64,000 bases of DNA from Ctenosaura bakeri (GCA_948474755.1 CAOLHI010002122.1:62001-126000); one strand, 5' to 3'. Shown: positions 10,372 through 22,479, numbered from the stretch's first letter. A program made the numbers and translations. Notes: a model not told the origin generated them from the letters alone.

Positions 10372-11880
10372 ATACCAAGGTAAAATGTAGTTCATTCAAG
10401 TTTATTCGGTACAGAACAATTACTTTTTGGTGACCCTGACATTGACATAAATGCATAGAAGAAAGTCATAAAACAGGATCAAAACACATAGGTGGGAGAA
10501 AGAGATAAGAAAGCAGCTCTAGCTAAACTCTTAGTCAGCAAAACTATCACATAACACCAGGTAAGCAAGCACCTGACAAGCAAGGCAGAAAGCCAAGATA
10601 TTACTGACCGTAGTTCAAAAGAACACCAGAATTGCACATATCCAAATCTTGCCTAGTGTAATACAAGAGAACAAAAGAGAACTAAAAGTTATGATTAAAA
10701 ATTCTATATAAGTGCTTGGAAAGAGACAAAAGTAGAGTTTCCTTAATCAGAAAGCTCCACAGGACCTACGCTCTCAGGTCTGATTAGAGGAGTCATTGTA
10801 CTTATATGGAGACATGCTATGCTTGTAGCTTTGCTTATTCTTATCGTGTTCTGCATATCTTTCTTTTAAACTCTGTTGAATTTGATTTGTGTTGCAAAGC
10901 CTTTTTACAAATATAGAAATGATATGACCTTAGTTGGGAGGTTCCTCTCCCCAATACTTAGAAACAGTGTGTCTCTTAGGTTAGACTGTCTATCCAGGAG
11001 TGACACTTGGTCTGGAGAGAATCAGACATGCTAAGTATTTCTATAAAAACAATCAAAACAAACTTTTTTTTTCAAAACTCATTTGAACAGTTTTCATTCA
11101 GGTAAAGTTATCTCCCCACCTTAGAGGTGATGAAACACAGAAGGCATATTTTCAGGAGAACTAAGGAAAAATCTATCACAGCTTATGGGGCGTTTTGGAG
11201 AAATAAGGTGAATACAAAGCAAAGCAACATATAAATTAAATTATAAATATAAAATAATTATATAAATTATAAATATAAATACAAATCAAAGTTTTTGCTT
11301 TGAATGATAAAACCATGTGCAACTGAAAAATGCATACAAACACTTAACTCAGTCGAGAAAATGTATCCATTAGGTAAAAAATGTATAAATGCATACAAAT
11401 TTCAATGTGGGAAGAAAAAAAATTAAAGATTTTTAAAAACAAGGAAAGGAAGAAAATGCAGGGTGAGATTTGAGGACACACAAGAAATTGAGACTGAGAA
11501 CTTTTCAAGTTCCAAATGATTGAGCACTGAGTCACGGTGGAGTACAACCAAAGAATACAAAAATGCATCAAAGTTCATATAAATGGGTTAAATGAAATGG
11601 GACACCATCTTAATTTCTTCTCTCACATTTGAGGGAACAGTTTTTAAATAGGACAACTTTGCAATGCACAGCTTTAGCAACTAACAGCCCTGTGAAGCAA
11701 CAAATTTCTTGGTTTGAGTATTGATATTCTGTGTAATGTATTTAAACACTTTTTTAAATGAAAATGATTTTCAGAAAAAAATGTTTTCCCTGTCTGACAG
11801 TGTACCAAAGCTTCCAGTGCAGGCAGCTTCAGTAGTTTGGGGAAAGCAGTGGGGAAAAGTGGCAACCAAGACATTTCACT
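10372..11880. other. No recognised gene or repeat
   Basis: AT-rich single-copy-looking sequence. An A/T-only stretch of short direct repeats (AAATTATAAATATAAA-like) lies at about 11228-11285. Confidence 0.45.
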
Positions 11881-11916
11881 GTGTGTGTGTATGTGTGTGT
11901 ATGTGTGAGAGAGAGA
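11881..11916. repeat. (GT)n/(GA)n microsatellite
   Basis: GT repeats interrupted by AT, changing to GA repeats. Confidence 0.9.
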
Positions 11917-11944
11917 AATCTCTGGCTTTTTCAGAGGTGAGAAA

Positions 11945-12046
11945 ATATATAAAGGAATCTGGTAGCCTTTTTGAGACTGAGAAAAATAATTTTCTAGTGC
12001 AGGCCTTCACGGACTCCAGTCCACTTCATTAAATGCATGATGTGAG
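11945..12046 (-). mobile_element. Penelope-like 3' terminus with decayed hammerhead
   Basis: Read on the minus strand: ATGCATTTAATGAAGTGGAC, then a short loop, AGTCCGTGAAGG and a tail ending CTACCAGATTCC. This corresponds to the vertebrate Penelope-type terminal sequence with the form ctgatgaagtgg-stem-ccacgaaagc. The hammerhead core is decayed (CTGATGA to TTAATGA, GAAA to GAAG), but the stem II hairpin GTGGACT/AGTCCGT persists with one G-T pair. The family name comes from memory. Confidence 0.6.
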
Positions 12047-12954
12047 CCTCTGTGGACAAACATATATGCTATCACGAGTTGGGGGCAAGGTGAGTATGAA
12101 GTGTAACTAGAAATGTAAAACATGTGGATATAGTGATGGGATGTCATGTTCAGTCTCCATGATGGCCATAGACATTCAATGGATAAAGGTGGGAGAGAAG
12201 TTTTACATACAAGCAGAGGTAAGCAAGTGAATGTATGAACAGAAGGGGGAGTTCCTGGTGTAGTGTGCATGGATATGGATACAGGATGAGTAAAGTCTTG
12301 CAATAAAGCAGGCATGAGAACCCAGCTTCGTAGCTGGAGTGCCAATTAGTGTTTTAGTGTGCCAAGAAATCATTGTCTCTGTTCAAACCACTTTCAGTGG
12401 ACTGCACTTTGTTGGTATACCCTAATTCAGCTTTTTCTCTATCCAATCTCCCTTTGATTTTTTTTTCTTTTGTTGAAAGAATTTGCTTGTAAATCCAGGA
12501 AAGCTGAAGCATTCTGCAATTAGTTTTGGGATATTTTCATGTGTTATTTGTGCCCATTTATTTTCACTTGTGCTACAGAAGTGTTTTATATCTTTTTATA
12601 TTGAAACAAATTAACAAACTAGGCTTTTCAATACTTTTCAGGAATTGTTCCTCTAAGATGAGGCAGAAAACAGCATGTTCCTTTTATTTCTTTTCAGTCT
12701 CCGAACAAATTTTTGTGCAGTTTCATGATGTGATGGGGCTCCCCAAACAGTTTGATATCATTCTTAATTGCCAGCTAGATGCCCAATGTGAACGAGAGTA
12801 TGCCCATTGGGATGGGCCATTCTTTCCATTTTGCATCTGGCTGAAGGTTCAGTAGGACACCTTCAGGCTGTTTGAGAGGCTTGTCCATGAGCTGAAGTTT
12901 GTGTTATGCAAATAAGAGAAAAGACACTTACAGTGTGCTGGCTTAACAGAAAGA
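12047..12954. other. No recognised feature
   Basis: Unclassified sequence. No coding or repeat signal is supported. Confidence 0.4.
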
Positions 12955-13203
12955 TTGTTGTTGCTGCTGCTGTTGTTGTTGTGTGCCTTCAAGTCATGTC
13001 TGACTTATGGTGACCGTAAGGAAAACCTATCATGGGGTTTCTTGGTAAGATTTGTTTTGGGGGGTACCTTTGCCACCTTTTGAGGCTGAGAGAGTATGAA
13101 TTGTCCAATGTCACCCAATGGGTTTCCATTGGCAAGTGGAGATTCCAACCTTGGTGCCCAGAGTTGTAGTCCAGTACTCAAACCTCTACACCATGCTTGC
13201 ACA
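12955..13203 (-). mobile_element. tRNA-derived SINE with BovB-like tail
   Basis: In minus orientation the left edge is the (CAA/CAG)n tail after CTTGAAGGCACACAACAAC, preceded by GGTCACCATAAGTCAGACAT. The tRNA-like head lies at the right edge (GCAAGCATGGTGTAGAGG), with a CCACTTGCCAATGGAAACCC segment between. It is nearly full length and better preserved than the copy at 10191. Confidence 0.85.
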
Positions 13204-13743
13204 CCCATAAAAATGCAAGGTAGTTTGACCCCCTAACTCAGGTTTTTCAAAAATGCCAGGCTACAGATGTGGAGGGCACTTCTGGAATACCTTTGTTTAT
13301 GTGAAGGAGGAACCAGTTTCCAGTTTGCATAGCCAGAATCATTCCAGGCTTTGAAGGAACTTTGTTCCCTGCACCACTGATGCAACTAGCATTTTGGAGA
13401 TGTGCTCCATGGAATAAACACATGTGTGGCTCCGTTTAGCCTCCCTTAGGTGATGAGTGGCTTATTGGAATGGTTCTTCTACCGAGGCAAATCAAATCTG
13501 GATGGCTTCTCAGCAGTTCTAGATAGTTTGTATTTAAAAAATTGGCAGTGCTTTTTAAAGACTTCAACAGTCTGTAACCAATAGAAGTTTCCAATGAGCA
13601 GGCACAATTGCTCTTGGACAGCTGCTTCCACTTGTAAGACCCTGTTCTCTCTTACTTGCCTTTCATGAATATTTCAAAGTTTGAGGTGACGAGATAGCAA
13701 GAGTAATGTTTAAAGTGACTGTGGTGGCAGAATCCTAATTAAA
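13204..13743. other. No recognised feature
   Basis: Unclassified sequence without coding or repeat signature. Confidence 0.4.
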
Positions 13744-13945
13744 GGCCATTTCCACACTACACTATTACACAGCTGTTATTCCACTTTCAACATGCTGTGG
13801 AATCCTAGACTTTGCAGTTCAGGGAGGGGCATTTAGAATTTTCAGCCAGAGAACTCTTTGGCCTCAGTAAACTACAAATCCCAGAATTGCACAGGATGCT
13901 GAAAGTGGAATAATAGCACTATAACAGTATAGTGCAGAAATGGCC
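13744..13945. mobile_element. MITE family B, copy 1 (palindromic)
   Basis: Begins GGCCATTTCCACACTACACT and ends AGTGCAGAAATGGCC. Long inverted arms (TTATTCCACTTTCAACATGC against its complement GAAAGTGGAATAATAGC) flank an asymmetric spacer of about 45 bp holding 'agccagagaactctttggcctcag'. It has no coding capacity, and the flanking trinucleotides AAA/TCA do not match. The same 200-bp structure recurs at 23227, 26432, 27575, 35543 and 62777. Confidence 0.85.
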
Positions 13946-14127
13946 TCAGTTTGAATAATTATTGATGTTAGCAGGTAATACGAACAATAATTAGCTGAAT
14001 CTTAGATGCATCATTTTTAGGGTCCTAAGTTCTGCAGGTTATTCTGTATTACAGTGGTTATTTAGGTCTTATCATTGTGGGCTTTGGGATTCTAAATGCC
14101 TTGGCTACTATGGACATGCTACACTGG

Positions 14128-14212
14128 CATACATACATACATACATACATATATACACATACACACACACACACACACCGGTATATGTGTGTGTGTGTGT
14201 GTGTGTATATGG
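14128..14212. repeat. Inverted microsatellite (CATA)n-(AC)n-(GT)n
   Basis: CATA repeats run into (AC)n, then CCGGTATAT, then (GT)n. The AC and GT runs are complementary, so the locus can fold into a long hairpin. Confidence 0.95.
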
Positions 14213-14281
14213 TGTGAAGCCTTTTTATTAAGAAACCTTTTTATTTTAAAGATTGGTTATTTATAAGTCGGTCCAATGAAA

Positions 14282-15190
14282 AGAATCATAGAATCATAGA
14301 ATCATAGAAATCTAGGGTTGGAAGAGACCACACAGGCCATCCAGTCCAACCCCCTGCCATGCAGGAACACCCTCAAAGCAATCCCGACAGATGGCCATCC
14401 AGCCTCTGCTTAAAAACCTCCAAGGAAGGAGACTCCACTACACTCCGAGGCAGCATATTCCACTGCTGGACAGCCCTGACTGTCAGGAAGTTCTTCCTGA
14501 GGTTCAGGTGGAATCTCCTTTCCTGCAGCTTGAATCCATTGCTCCTTGTCCTGGTCTCTGGAGCAGCAGAAAAAAAGCCCTCTCCTTCCTCTACGTGGCA
14601 TCCCTTCAAATATTTAAACATGGCTATTATGTCCCCTCTTAACCTCCTCTTCTGCAGACTAAACATACCCAGCTCTCTAAGTCTATCCTCATAGGGCATG
14701 GCTTCCAGGCCTCTCACCATTTTGGTCGCCCTCCTCTGGACTTGCTCCAGCTTGTCAATATCCTTCTTGAATTGGGGTGCCCAGAACTGGACACAGTATT
14801 CAAGATGGGGTCTAACCAAAGCAGAGTAGAGTGGTACCAGTACCTCCCTCGATCTAGACACCATACTCCTATTGATGCAGCCGAGAATTGCATTGGCTTT
14901 CTTGGCTGCCGCATCACACTGCTGACTCATGTTCAGCTTGTGGTCTATGAAGACTCCTAGATCCCTTTCACATGTACTGCTATCCAGCCACGTGTCCCCC
15001 ATCCTATATTTCTGTATTCCATTTTTTCTACCTAAGTGTAGGACCTTACACTTCTCTCTGTTGAATTTCATTTTGTTTGCCTTGGCCCAGCTCTCCAATC
15101 TATCCAGGTCATTTTGAATTTTGATCCTGTCCTCTGGCGTATTAGCAACCCCTCCCAATTTGGTATCATCTGCAAATTTGATGAGCAAGA
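14282..15190 (-). mobile_element. CR1 LINE 3' fragment, frame intact
   Basis: This is the best-preserved CR1 in the window. The minus strand has one uninterrupted frame of about 270-290 codons ending near 14373. It contains the RT catalytic loop FADDTKLGG (near 15150-15175), then [51 protein letters not shown] and [17 protein letters not shown], matching the CR1 palm end, thumb and C-terminus. The 3' end carries three tandem AATCATAG 8-mers. The fingers and endonuclease are missing, so the element is 5'-truncated just before FADD and cannot move itself. The open frame suggests fairly recent insertion. Confidence 0.95.
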
Positions 15191-15953
15191 GAAAGTGTTC
15201 ATCTGTTTCTAGTCTGTTTCTAGTAATATATTCTTTAGGAAGTTGCATTTCAAACTGTTTATTGTAGTTCCAGCTCCCACTGAAAGTTGTTGTTATAGTT
15301 ACAATTTTTTTAAAAGGTAATTCATTTTTTCAAAGTCTATATGAATATTTTTCATTTAGACCTACCCAAACCAGTACTTGAAACATGTCATGTTCCTTCT
15401 CCACTATTCCATGAGGTGATTACTCCATAACTATAAAAATAACTAAAGTTTCAATTATAACACAAAAGGAGAACATTTATCCCTAATTAAGTTAAAAACA
15501 TTATTATATAGATATAATTTTGTTATTAGGGAAAAATAATTAATTTCAAATGTAATTAATTAAACTACTAATGGTACAAGATGTAGCATCAATAATGTTG
15601 CCAAGAATATTTCACACACAATAATGTTTTTATTGTTATTTTAATTTCCTTGGTTTCCAGATTGTTTCTAAGGCACAATCTGATGGCAAATGCCCTCACA
15701 GAATCACAAAACTGACCATGAGCAGGCAGGAGTTTGCCCTTGTTGAGCCTTGAGAACAGTTTGGCCCCGAGAACTCTTCTCTTCACTTTCTGGAAGTACC
15801 ACTCAGAATGGAAGCCGTTGTCTATGAGAATCCAACAGTGACATCTCTGGGATTGGAGAACTGCTACCAAACTCATCTCGTTCCTACAAGGCTGTTTTGA
15901 AGGAACCAGCAATCCATACTCAACATCATGCCTCTGCCTCCGTTACAGACTGA
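15191..15953. other. Unclassified; minus open frame at 15589-15912
   Basis: AT-rich to about 15640, then balanced sequence. The minus strand is open for 107 codons and includes protein-like stretches such as ILIDNGFHSEWYFQKVKRR and HGQFCDSVRAFAIRLCLR. I do not recognise it and see no splice sites or poly(A) tail to support it. It could be a decayed retrocopy or chance. Confidence 0.25.
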
Positions 15954-16380
15954 GGCCCTTTCCACTCCACCTTCCCAACCCACCATAGGGACAGGAGGAT
16001 GGGACTGTGATGATAGTTCTGTGTGAGGTCATTGCAGTCCCATCATTCTCCCATCCCCAGGTGGAGCAATCGTGAGGTATATCATTGACAAATTTTCCCT
16101 GTCAATGACCCCTGATCACACCATCATCCTGCTGTGTGCCCACACTTACCTTCCCTGCAGAGGCTCTGGAAGCATGTTGGAGGTGCTTCCTGCCCCCAGC
16201 ACAGCCTAGGAAACTTCCCCACTGCACTGCAGCAGGAAGAAGCAGAGCCACTGTGCTTCCTTCTGCTGTGAGCGAGCTGGTGTGGAGAGGAGTGTTGCTG
16301 TCCTCACTCCCATCCCAGCAAAGCCAATGCTGGGATGATGCTGGGATGACTCTCGACCCTGGTAAGCTGCAGAAAGTGCC
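15954..16380 (+). mobile_element. MITE family C, copy 3
   Basis: Left end GGCCCTTTCCACTCC, right end GCAGAAAGTGCC, flanked by TGA and TTA. The interior matches copy 4 at 23806 in the same direction: TTCTCCCATCCCCAGG, then TGACAAATTTTCCCTGTCAATGA-like sequence, then ACACTTACCTTCCC, and a 'cagcctagg' segment. It is 427 bp with no protein. A minus-strand GTAAGT at 16144-16149 is shared with copies 1 and 4. Confidence 0.75.
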
Positions 16381-18513
16381 TTAGAAAATGTGGTTCAGCC
16401 ATTGAAAGATTATACACACATCCCCATACACATACGCACAGAAATACACACAAACATACACACACATAAGAGGAGAGGAGGGAGAGAGAGAGTCAGTCTT
16501 TGTTAGGGAAACACAAGAATTGCATCTTGAAAAAACAAAACCATGTGCAGAGACTAAACAGGACATAACTGACTAACCCGAAACAGGCTGTCCTTGTTCC
16601 TAGAAGGGTTTTGTCTGGTTATGTAGTTTTGTGAAATAGAAGCCACCCAAGCATAAGGCTGAATGGAGAACTGGAATGGATTTAATTTTGCTGGACAGAA
16701 GATATCTATCATCGCACAAAACAGTCTGCAGTTGCAGCAAATGGAAAGTGGAAATGGCCTGGCAAGAGCTTAGAAAATGCTGTGCTGATTTCATAGTTGT
16801 GAAGCTAAATCCAGTTGGCTGCATTTTGCTGCTTCTTGAAATGTGGCCTACTGTATTTCAAAACATTTATAGTACATTGCACTTCTGACCTCATGCACAA
16901 TCCCAAGAAAAAGTACTGAGCCACAAAAATATGTACTCAACAGAAACCCCAGCACAGTTATTATTGTCAGATAAGACCCATTAGGAGCTTCAGATGAATG
17001 GGGGAGGGTTTACACATTCCAGGGTTTGGGCTGTTAGTAGAATGGCTTAATTCGTTCCATTAACTGTTAGAGGGTTCAAAATGTAATTTGTATACATGAA
17101 CTATAGGTGAGGGGGCCATTGCATCAATTGTTAGCATTAGCATTTGAAATCATGGATTTAACAGAGAAAATGACACATAGTACTTTGGCTGACACTGTTG
17201 TCTGCAAGTGGCACATTTTGTTACTGGCTTCTTCAAAAGAGCTTTTTTGGTAGTTCAGGTTGGTTGGTCCTACAGATGCATACAAATCCTACAGTCTGAT
17301 TGCTGGCTGATAATTATGCCATTTGCATTTCAACACACTTGGAAAGTACAAGCTGAAGGAGACTGCCCTAAGATACCATATCTAACAACTTTGCAATTCA
17401 GTTTTGTCACTGATCCAGTAAATCTCTTCTCTTCTTTGCACCCTAACCCACACCCAGCGACATGTTTGCTATTCACTCACCCTTCAAGTACTGAGTGTTA
17501 AGAAAGAATGACATAAAGCTTGGAAAAGCCCTGACAAAATGCATCTAAAACACCCTTTAAAGTGATTTTTAAAGATGTCTTATTATAGTTATTCAGTACG
17601 TCCATAAAGTAACATGTCCACTCAATATGTTACTTTTGAAATGTTAACACTTATATTTAACACCTACATTTTGTTTGTTAACACCTATATTTAAAAAAAT
17701 AGTGATTACATTACTCAAAACATGTTACTTCCATTTTCTAGTTGTGTAATGGCCCAGCTATCACACATGTTGTTGTTGTGGTATACTTCTTACCTTACAT
17801 TCAAAGCAAACATCTGAAGAAAAGTTTGAAATATGTTCAGCCAGTGATGGGGAACTCCGTGATTTCAAGGTCCCAGCTTATGGGGAGACTTGTAAGAACT
17901 GAGAGCTGAATGTGTTTAAACTCTGTCCTGAAAACCTATGTGCTGAATTCATGAAGATTTCTGGAAATGGGGAGGTGCTGCTTGCTGGTACAGTCACATG
18001 GCCTTCTGTGAAGGGGCGGCTGCTGTCACTTGGACATATCTGAGCATAACAGCAGTGACTGAAGCTCTGAATATGGCCTATTGCCATGGACTCAGGCTGA
18101 TCCAATCTGTGTATACATTTGCCATGAAGAGGCTTTCACTTTTAAAAGCCTCCATCATTCAGCTAGGGTCTTGCAGCCCAGGTTGTCTCGATCTTGATGG
18201 CTTCATCTGATTTTGACTTGAAAGCAAATTCATTGGGTTAAAGAATCTCAGGACCTGCTCTGGAGCAAGGATTATCTTGTATATGAAGAAGAAAAAAACA
18301 TGAGGGACCCTGAAAATTAAACAAATCCATATAACAAAAATCACTGTGAACTGATTCAGAAAATCTGTACACCTATGGTCTGGTCCTAATGGTATTCCTG
18401 AGGGTTCAGTGGGAAAACTGAGGTATAAAACAAGTCTCTAAAATAACCCAATAATCTGATCTACAGACCTGTGAATTCTTGTATGATATTTCAGAGTTAG
18501 AGATGGTTTAATC
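16381..18513. other. No recognised gene
   Basis: Mostly unclassified sequence, with a CA-rich patch near 16410-16465. Around 17845 the words CAGTGATGGGGAACTCC resemble an hAT-type end, but no partner end is found. Confidence 0.45.
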
Positions 18514-19415
18514 TGTTACCCCAAAACATGGGTGACTCAGGGGTCCACCACGGTGCCAGTGCTTCCGTGAGAAAGTAAGGAATATTAGCTCAAGGAGGAG
18601 GCCTGTGAGAGGGCGGTAACTGTATGAGATCTTTTACACCTATGTCTTACTGGTACTAGTGCAGGGAAGAAGCAGCTGAAGATCCAAAAAGTAAGCTTAT
18701 TTATTTAATTAGGGGAATTGCAATCACACACACAAGGCCCAAGCAGTCACACAATCACACAAGGCTAACTGAAAGAAAAGGGAGGTAAAGCTTGGATAGC
18801 AAGATTTTCAGGGCAAAGTGGATTATATTTACCAATACAGCAGAGAAGTGAAGAGTGATCTAGCTTAGACTAGGGGTCCAAGGACAGTACACAATCAGGA
18901 ATCAGAGTGGCAGAGTGATGACCAGCAACTACTGTACTGTGAATTGGATAGCTCAAAACTGGGGTTTAAATAGCCTTTTCTGCCTGGAGGATGAAGGTGT
19001 TAATGGCTGTCTGGCAGAGTAAACAATGGAGTCCAGAGGGTGGACAATGGGATCCAGAATGAACTAGGCCTTAAATTAGGTGACAAAGGGCTGGTGGTAG
19101 TCTTGATAGTCTTTGATTGCTGAATAGATATGGGGACAAGAAGGAAGTTTGCTGGTCAGAGGAAGAAGGGCTAAGACAATCAATCGCCCTGTAGGAACAT
19201 CGCAGATGGTATTGTCTCTAGAGGTTGAGTTGTTGAAGGGTAACTGTACGTTCATCATTGCTGGAATTTCCCTGATTATTTCCTGACTATGACCTGGCTA
19301 TATCTTGAGGACTTTCCTGACCTAGTTTGCAACACATGTGTTCAGCCCGCTTTTCCTCTTAGTCCGCATGGTCATGCAGCTATAAGTAGAGTATAATTTA
19401 TATTTATGCCTATTA
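18514..19415 (-). mobile_element. Solo LTR, copy 1
   Basis: Starts TGTTACC on the plus strand, ends near 19415 (degenerate terminus), and is flanked by an exact 4-bp duplication AATC (18510-18513 and 19416-19419). The minus strand carries a TATA-like CTATTTAAACCCC at about 18963-18975 and AATAAA motifs near 18700, so the transcriptional direction is minus. The body matches the LTR at 30189 (GTTACCC...TGCCAG...CTACTAGTACCA-like, CCTGACCT, ACATGTGTTC). There is no internal retroviral or Gypsy coding sequence, so this is a recombination-derived solo LTR of about 0.9 kb. The superfamily is unresolved. Confidence 0.7.
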
Positions 19416-19419
19416 AATC

Positions 19420-20669
19420 ATACTTGCCAATTAAACCATATCAAAACATGGAGTGTATGGCCTAATAACTAATCCATTGATTTCAATTTTTTTCAATTTC
19501 TCATTTTCCTGTATTAGGTTCAGTTTGTCCTAAACTTTCAGAATTTTTTTTTTAAATTGCATGAAAATTCATAGACATGTTTGCACTTTCCTTTTTCTTT
19601 TCTGTGCAGTTTTGCCTGATATTTTTTAAAATGTTTTTTAAATGCTAAGTTCTTAAGATATTTTGAATATTAAAAATAAGTATTCTGTGTGCACTGTAAC
19701 CTAATATATGCATTCTGTGCACATTTTTTTATAGACTGGAGAAATCTATTACAAAATGTGGAGAAATCTAACTGTCAGAGTTTTGATTTGCATATGTTGG
19801 TTTGAAAGGGCAAAATTCATTTAAATAAAATTTAAATTAAATCGTGGATAGAACAAATTTCTCCTCCATCCTCTGCTTGGACCCAACAAATTCATCATAG
19901 CAGATTTTTGACTTTCACAAGTATTCCAAAAGTGCAAGACATACATATATTACATGGAGGAAGTCAGGAGCTGAACCTTACAAAATCAAAATTCCACTAA
20001 GTTTTTGATGTAATAAAATGTATGAGCACAATTTATATAACAAACTGTTACTGTTGTGAGAAATGTAACTTATAGATACATTCTCATTTCTTTTTTCTGG
20101 CTAGCAATGGACCTACAGTGTAAAGTCCTGGAATAATGTGTTTCCCCTTGAGAAACCTTTCAGAGCCTGTCTGGAAAAAGTGTAAAGTAATTTTTGCGAT
20201 GCTCTATCTCAATGCCTATGTGCAGCCATCATATTATGACAATTGATTCTTTATGAAAATATATTGTAGACAAGAGAGGGCAGAGTAACACAGTGATTAG
20301 TTTTGAGGGTACAACAGAGTCAATTCAGCTTCTCAGGGACATGAATAACAACCAGAGAGGGTGTTTTGTTTTTATCTGTACTGAACACATTTCATCCAAG
20401 TGTGTTATTCTAGTAAAATAATGTCTCACATGCCTTTGCAAATCTTTCTGCCTTCATCTTCTCAATTCCTGGGCTACTTAAGTGGGAGAGATACCATCAG
20501 ACAGCTGAGAAGGACAAGGCAGCAATCTGTGTCAGAGGACATGAAACATTTAACCTAAGAGAGATCCCCAAGTGACCTTCCTCTCTAGAAATTTCATAGA
20601 AATAGAGTAATGCCCCCTCTTCATGGAGATATTAATTCATTTTTGCTATTAGGTATGTTTTCAATTGGG
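19420..20669. other. No recognised feature
   Basis: AT-rich sequence with T and A homopolymers. Nothing assignable. Confidence 0.4.
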
Positions 20670-20860
20670 TCTGAAGGATCAGATCCCATGGGATCTTAGA
20701 AGCTAAGCAGGTTTGGCCTTGGTTAGTACTTGGATGGGAGACTACCAAGGCTGTATTTCAGAGGAAAGCAATGGAAAACCACCTCTGAGAATTCATTACC
20801 TAAGAAAACTCCATAAAATCCATGGGTCTGCCATATTGACAGGCAGCTTGGGGGAGCATG
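20670..20860 (+). mobile_element. 5S rRNA-derived SINE
   Basis: Positions about 20671-20755 reproduce most of a vertebrate 5S rRNA. The box A region GAAGCTAAGCAGG (20699-20711) and the box C region GGTTAGTACTTGGATGGGAG (20720-20739) are intact, with GGCCTTGG between them. Instead of the 5S 3' end it continues GAAAGCAATGGAAAACCACC and a decayed tail (GGGTCTGCCAT...), as in 5S-headed SINEs (SINE3 class) with a BovB-like tail. It is not a functional 5S gene: the 5' third is degenerate and the 3' end is replaced. The internal RNA polymerase III promoter elements look usable. Confidence 0.85.
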
Positions 20861-21010
20861 CAGAAACATTTTTTTTCATTTGCAAACCTCTTCTCCAATA
20901 GATTTTCATGGCTAGGGAACAAGACTTTGCACACAAATGAGAGGCAAAGCCTGTTATAGTAAAAGAGCCTGAAAGCAAATGATAAGGAATAAATAAGGAC
21001 ATACAGAAGC

Positions 21011-21062
21011 ACAAAAAAAAAAGAAAAAGAAAAGAAAAAAGAAAAGAAAAAGAAAAAGAAAG
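21011..21062. repeat. A-rich (AAAAG)n low-complexity run
   Basis: Imperfect AAAAG/AAAAAG repeats. Possibly a decayed poly(A) tail of an unrecognised retroelement. Confidence 0.85.
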
Positions 21063-22479
21063 CCCAATTACTTTATGGCAAGACACCTCAGTGACAGTTC
21101 ATGACTTCTGGAAATAGGAACAGCCACACTGAATAATCCCAAGGAGAGGAGAGAGGGAGGAAAAAAGTTGCAGTGTAAATACAAGTCAAGCAAAACAGAT
21201 CAATAAGAAATAATTGTACCTGGAGCTTCTTACCTACTTGGATACATTCCCATACATGTTCCCAAGGCTGGCCTTACATTAGGCATCTCAAGCAACAGAT
21301 GACAGGGTGATGTTAAGTGAACAGCAATGGAACCCCCTACTGTTTCCCTCTGTCAAAGTTATATTTTTCACATACCTGCACTGCACTCCCCACCCAGCTA
21401 TCCCTGAAATACAAAGGAGGATGCTATGATAGTAATTTTGAAGCCAGAATCAGCTCTAAGTCCAATCAATTTCTGTAAGTGATGGAAGGCACTGTCCAAT
21501 CAATAGTCTCAGCATCCAGTTTGCACCATTTGCTAGACATCTTGACGATTCTCTGGAATCATCTCTGGAATTCTTTGGCATTCTTTAGTGCTCTTTGGAA
21601 GCTACCAAAGATTGGAGACAGACAGTCATTTTCCTCAGAGACACTTTTAGTTGGAAGGATGAGTCATTGCTTGTAGTAAATATACTCCTCTCCCTTTTGT
21701 TTTTGACCAGCAAGTTTGATAGATGTACCCTTGTTGTTGCTTTTAAAACAAGCAAAAACTCTTTGACCAGAGCAAAGCAAAACTGATGACAATATTCTGT
21801 ACACTGTGAGAAGTGAAACCCATCTCAAACAATTTGAAGCTCTCTTAAAAATGGTTGCCTGTCTCCCCTGCTTGCACTTCCTACCCCCCACCACCTACTA
21901 TCCTGCCAATTATTGTCATTGAGCTAACATGACAGACTTTATTTAAACACCTGCTGGGCTTTCTTTATATGACTATTTTTCCATCTGTTCTTTCCCCAGG
22001 AGAAACTAAAACACATCTCTACAGAAAGGAAGATAGCTTAGAAGCCAAGTTTGTCAAATTCTCCAGAGTTCTGAATCTGGGCAAAGCATAATTACTATTA
22101 ATGAAAATTATGAATCATTGAAAAGGGTTTTGGCATATTGCAATGGTGCTTTGGTCCTCTGAGCCCTAGCTTTTTCTATGCCTGGGAATTCAGTGTTTTA
22201 TAAAGATAAGGTATCACCAGACCAGAAGGTTAAAGCATCTCTGGTCTTGAATAAATACAGGCCACAGGTTTAATTTTTATAATAATTATCATAAGCATAA
22301 TCAGTGAGGCTGCATGTTTAAGGGGGACCTGTGGGGTTTCACATGTCCTATCAGTGCATCCTAGAATAGGCCAAGATGACCAGTGGTTGGGGAGGACAAG
22401 AATTATAATCCAGCAACATTTGGAAGGTATTCCCTCTCCCTCATTTAAGTGGTATGAATACTGTAGATCAGTGTGGGAA
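21063..22479. other. No recognised gene
   Basis: Unclassified sequence. The segment at about 22395-22428 (GAATTATAATCCAGCAACAT) resembles one arm of the ACTACAACTCC palindromic repeat that follows. Confidence 0.4.

Noticed and set aside
20670..20760. Functional 5S rRNA gene
   Set aside because: The 5' part is degenerate and the 3' end is replaced by a SINE body and tail; a T-run terminator is missing.
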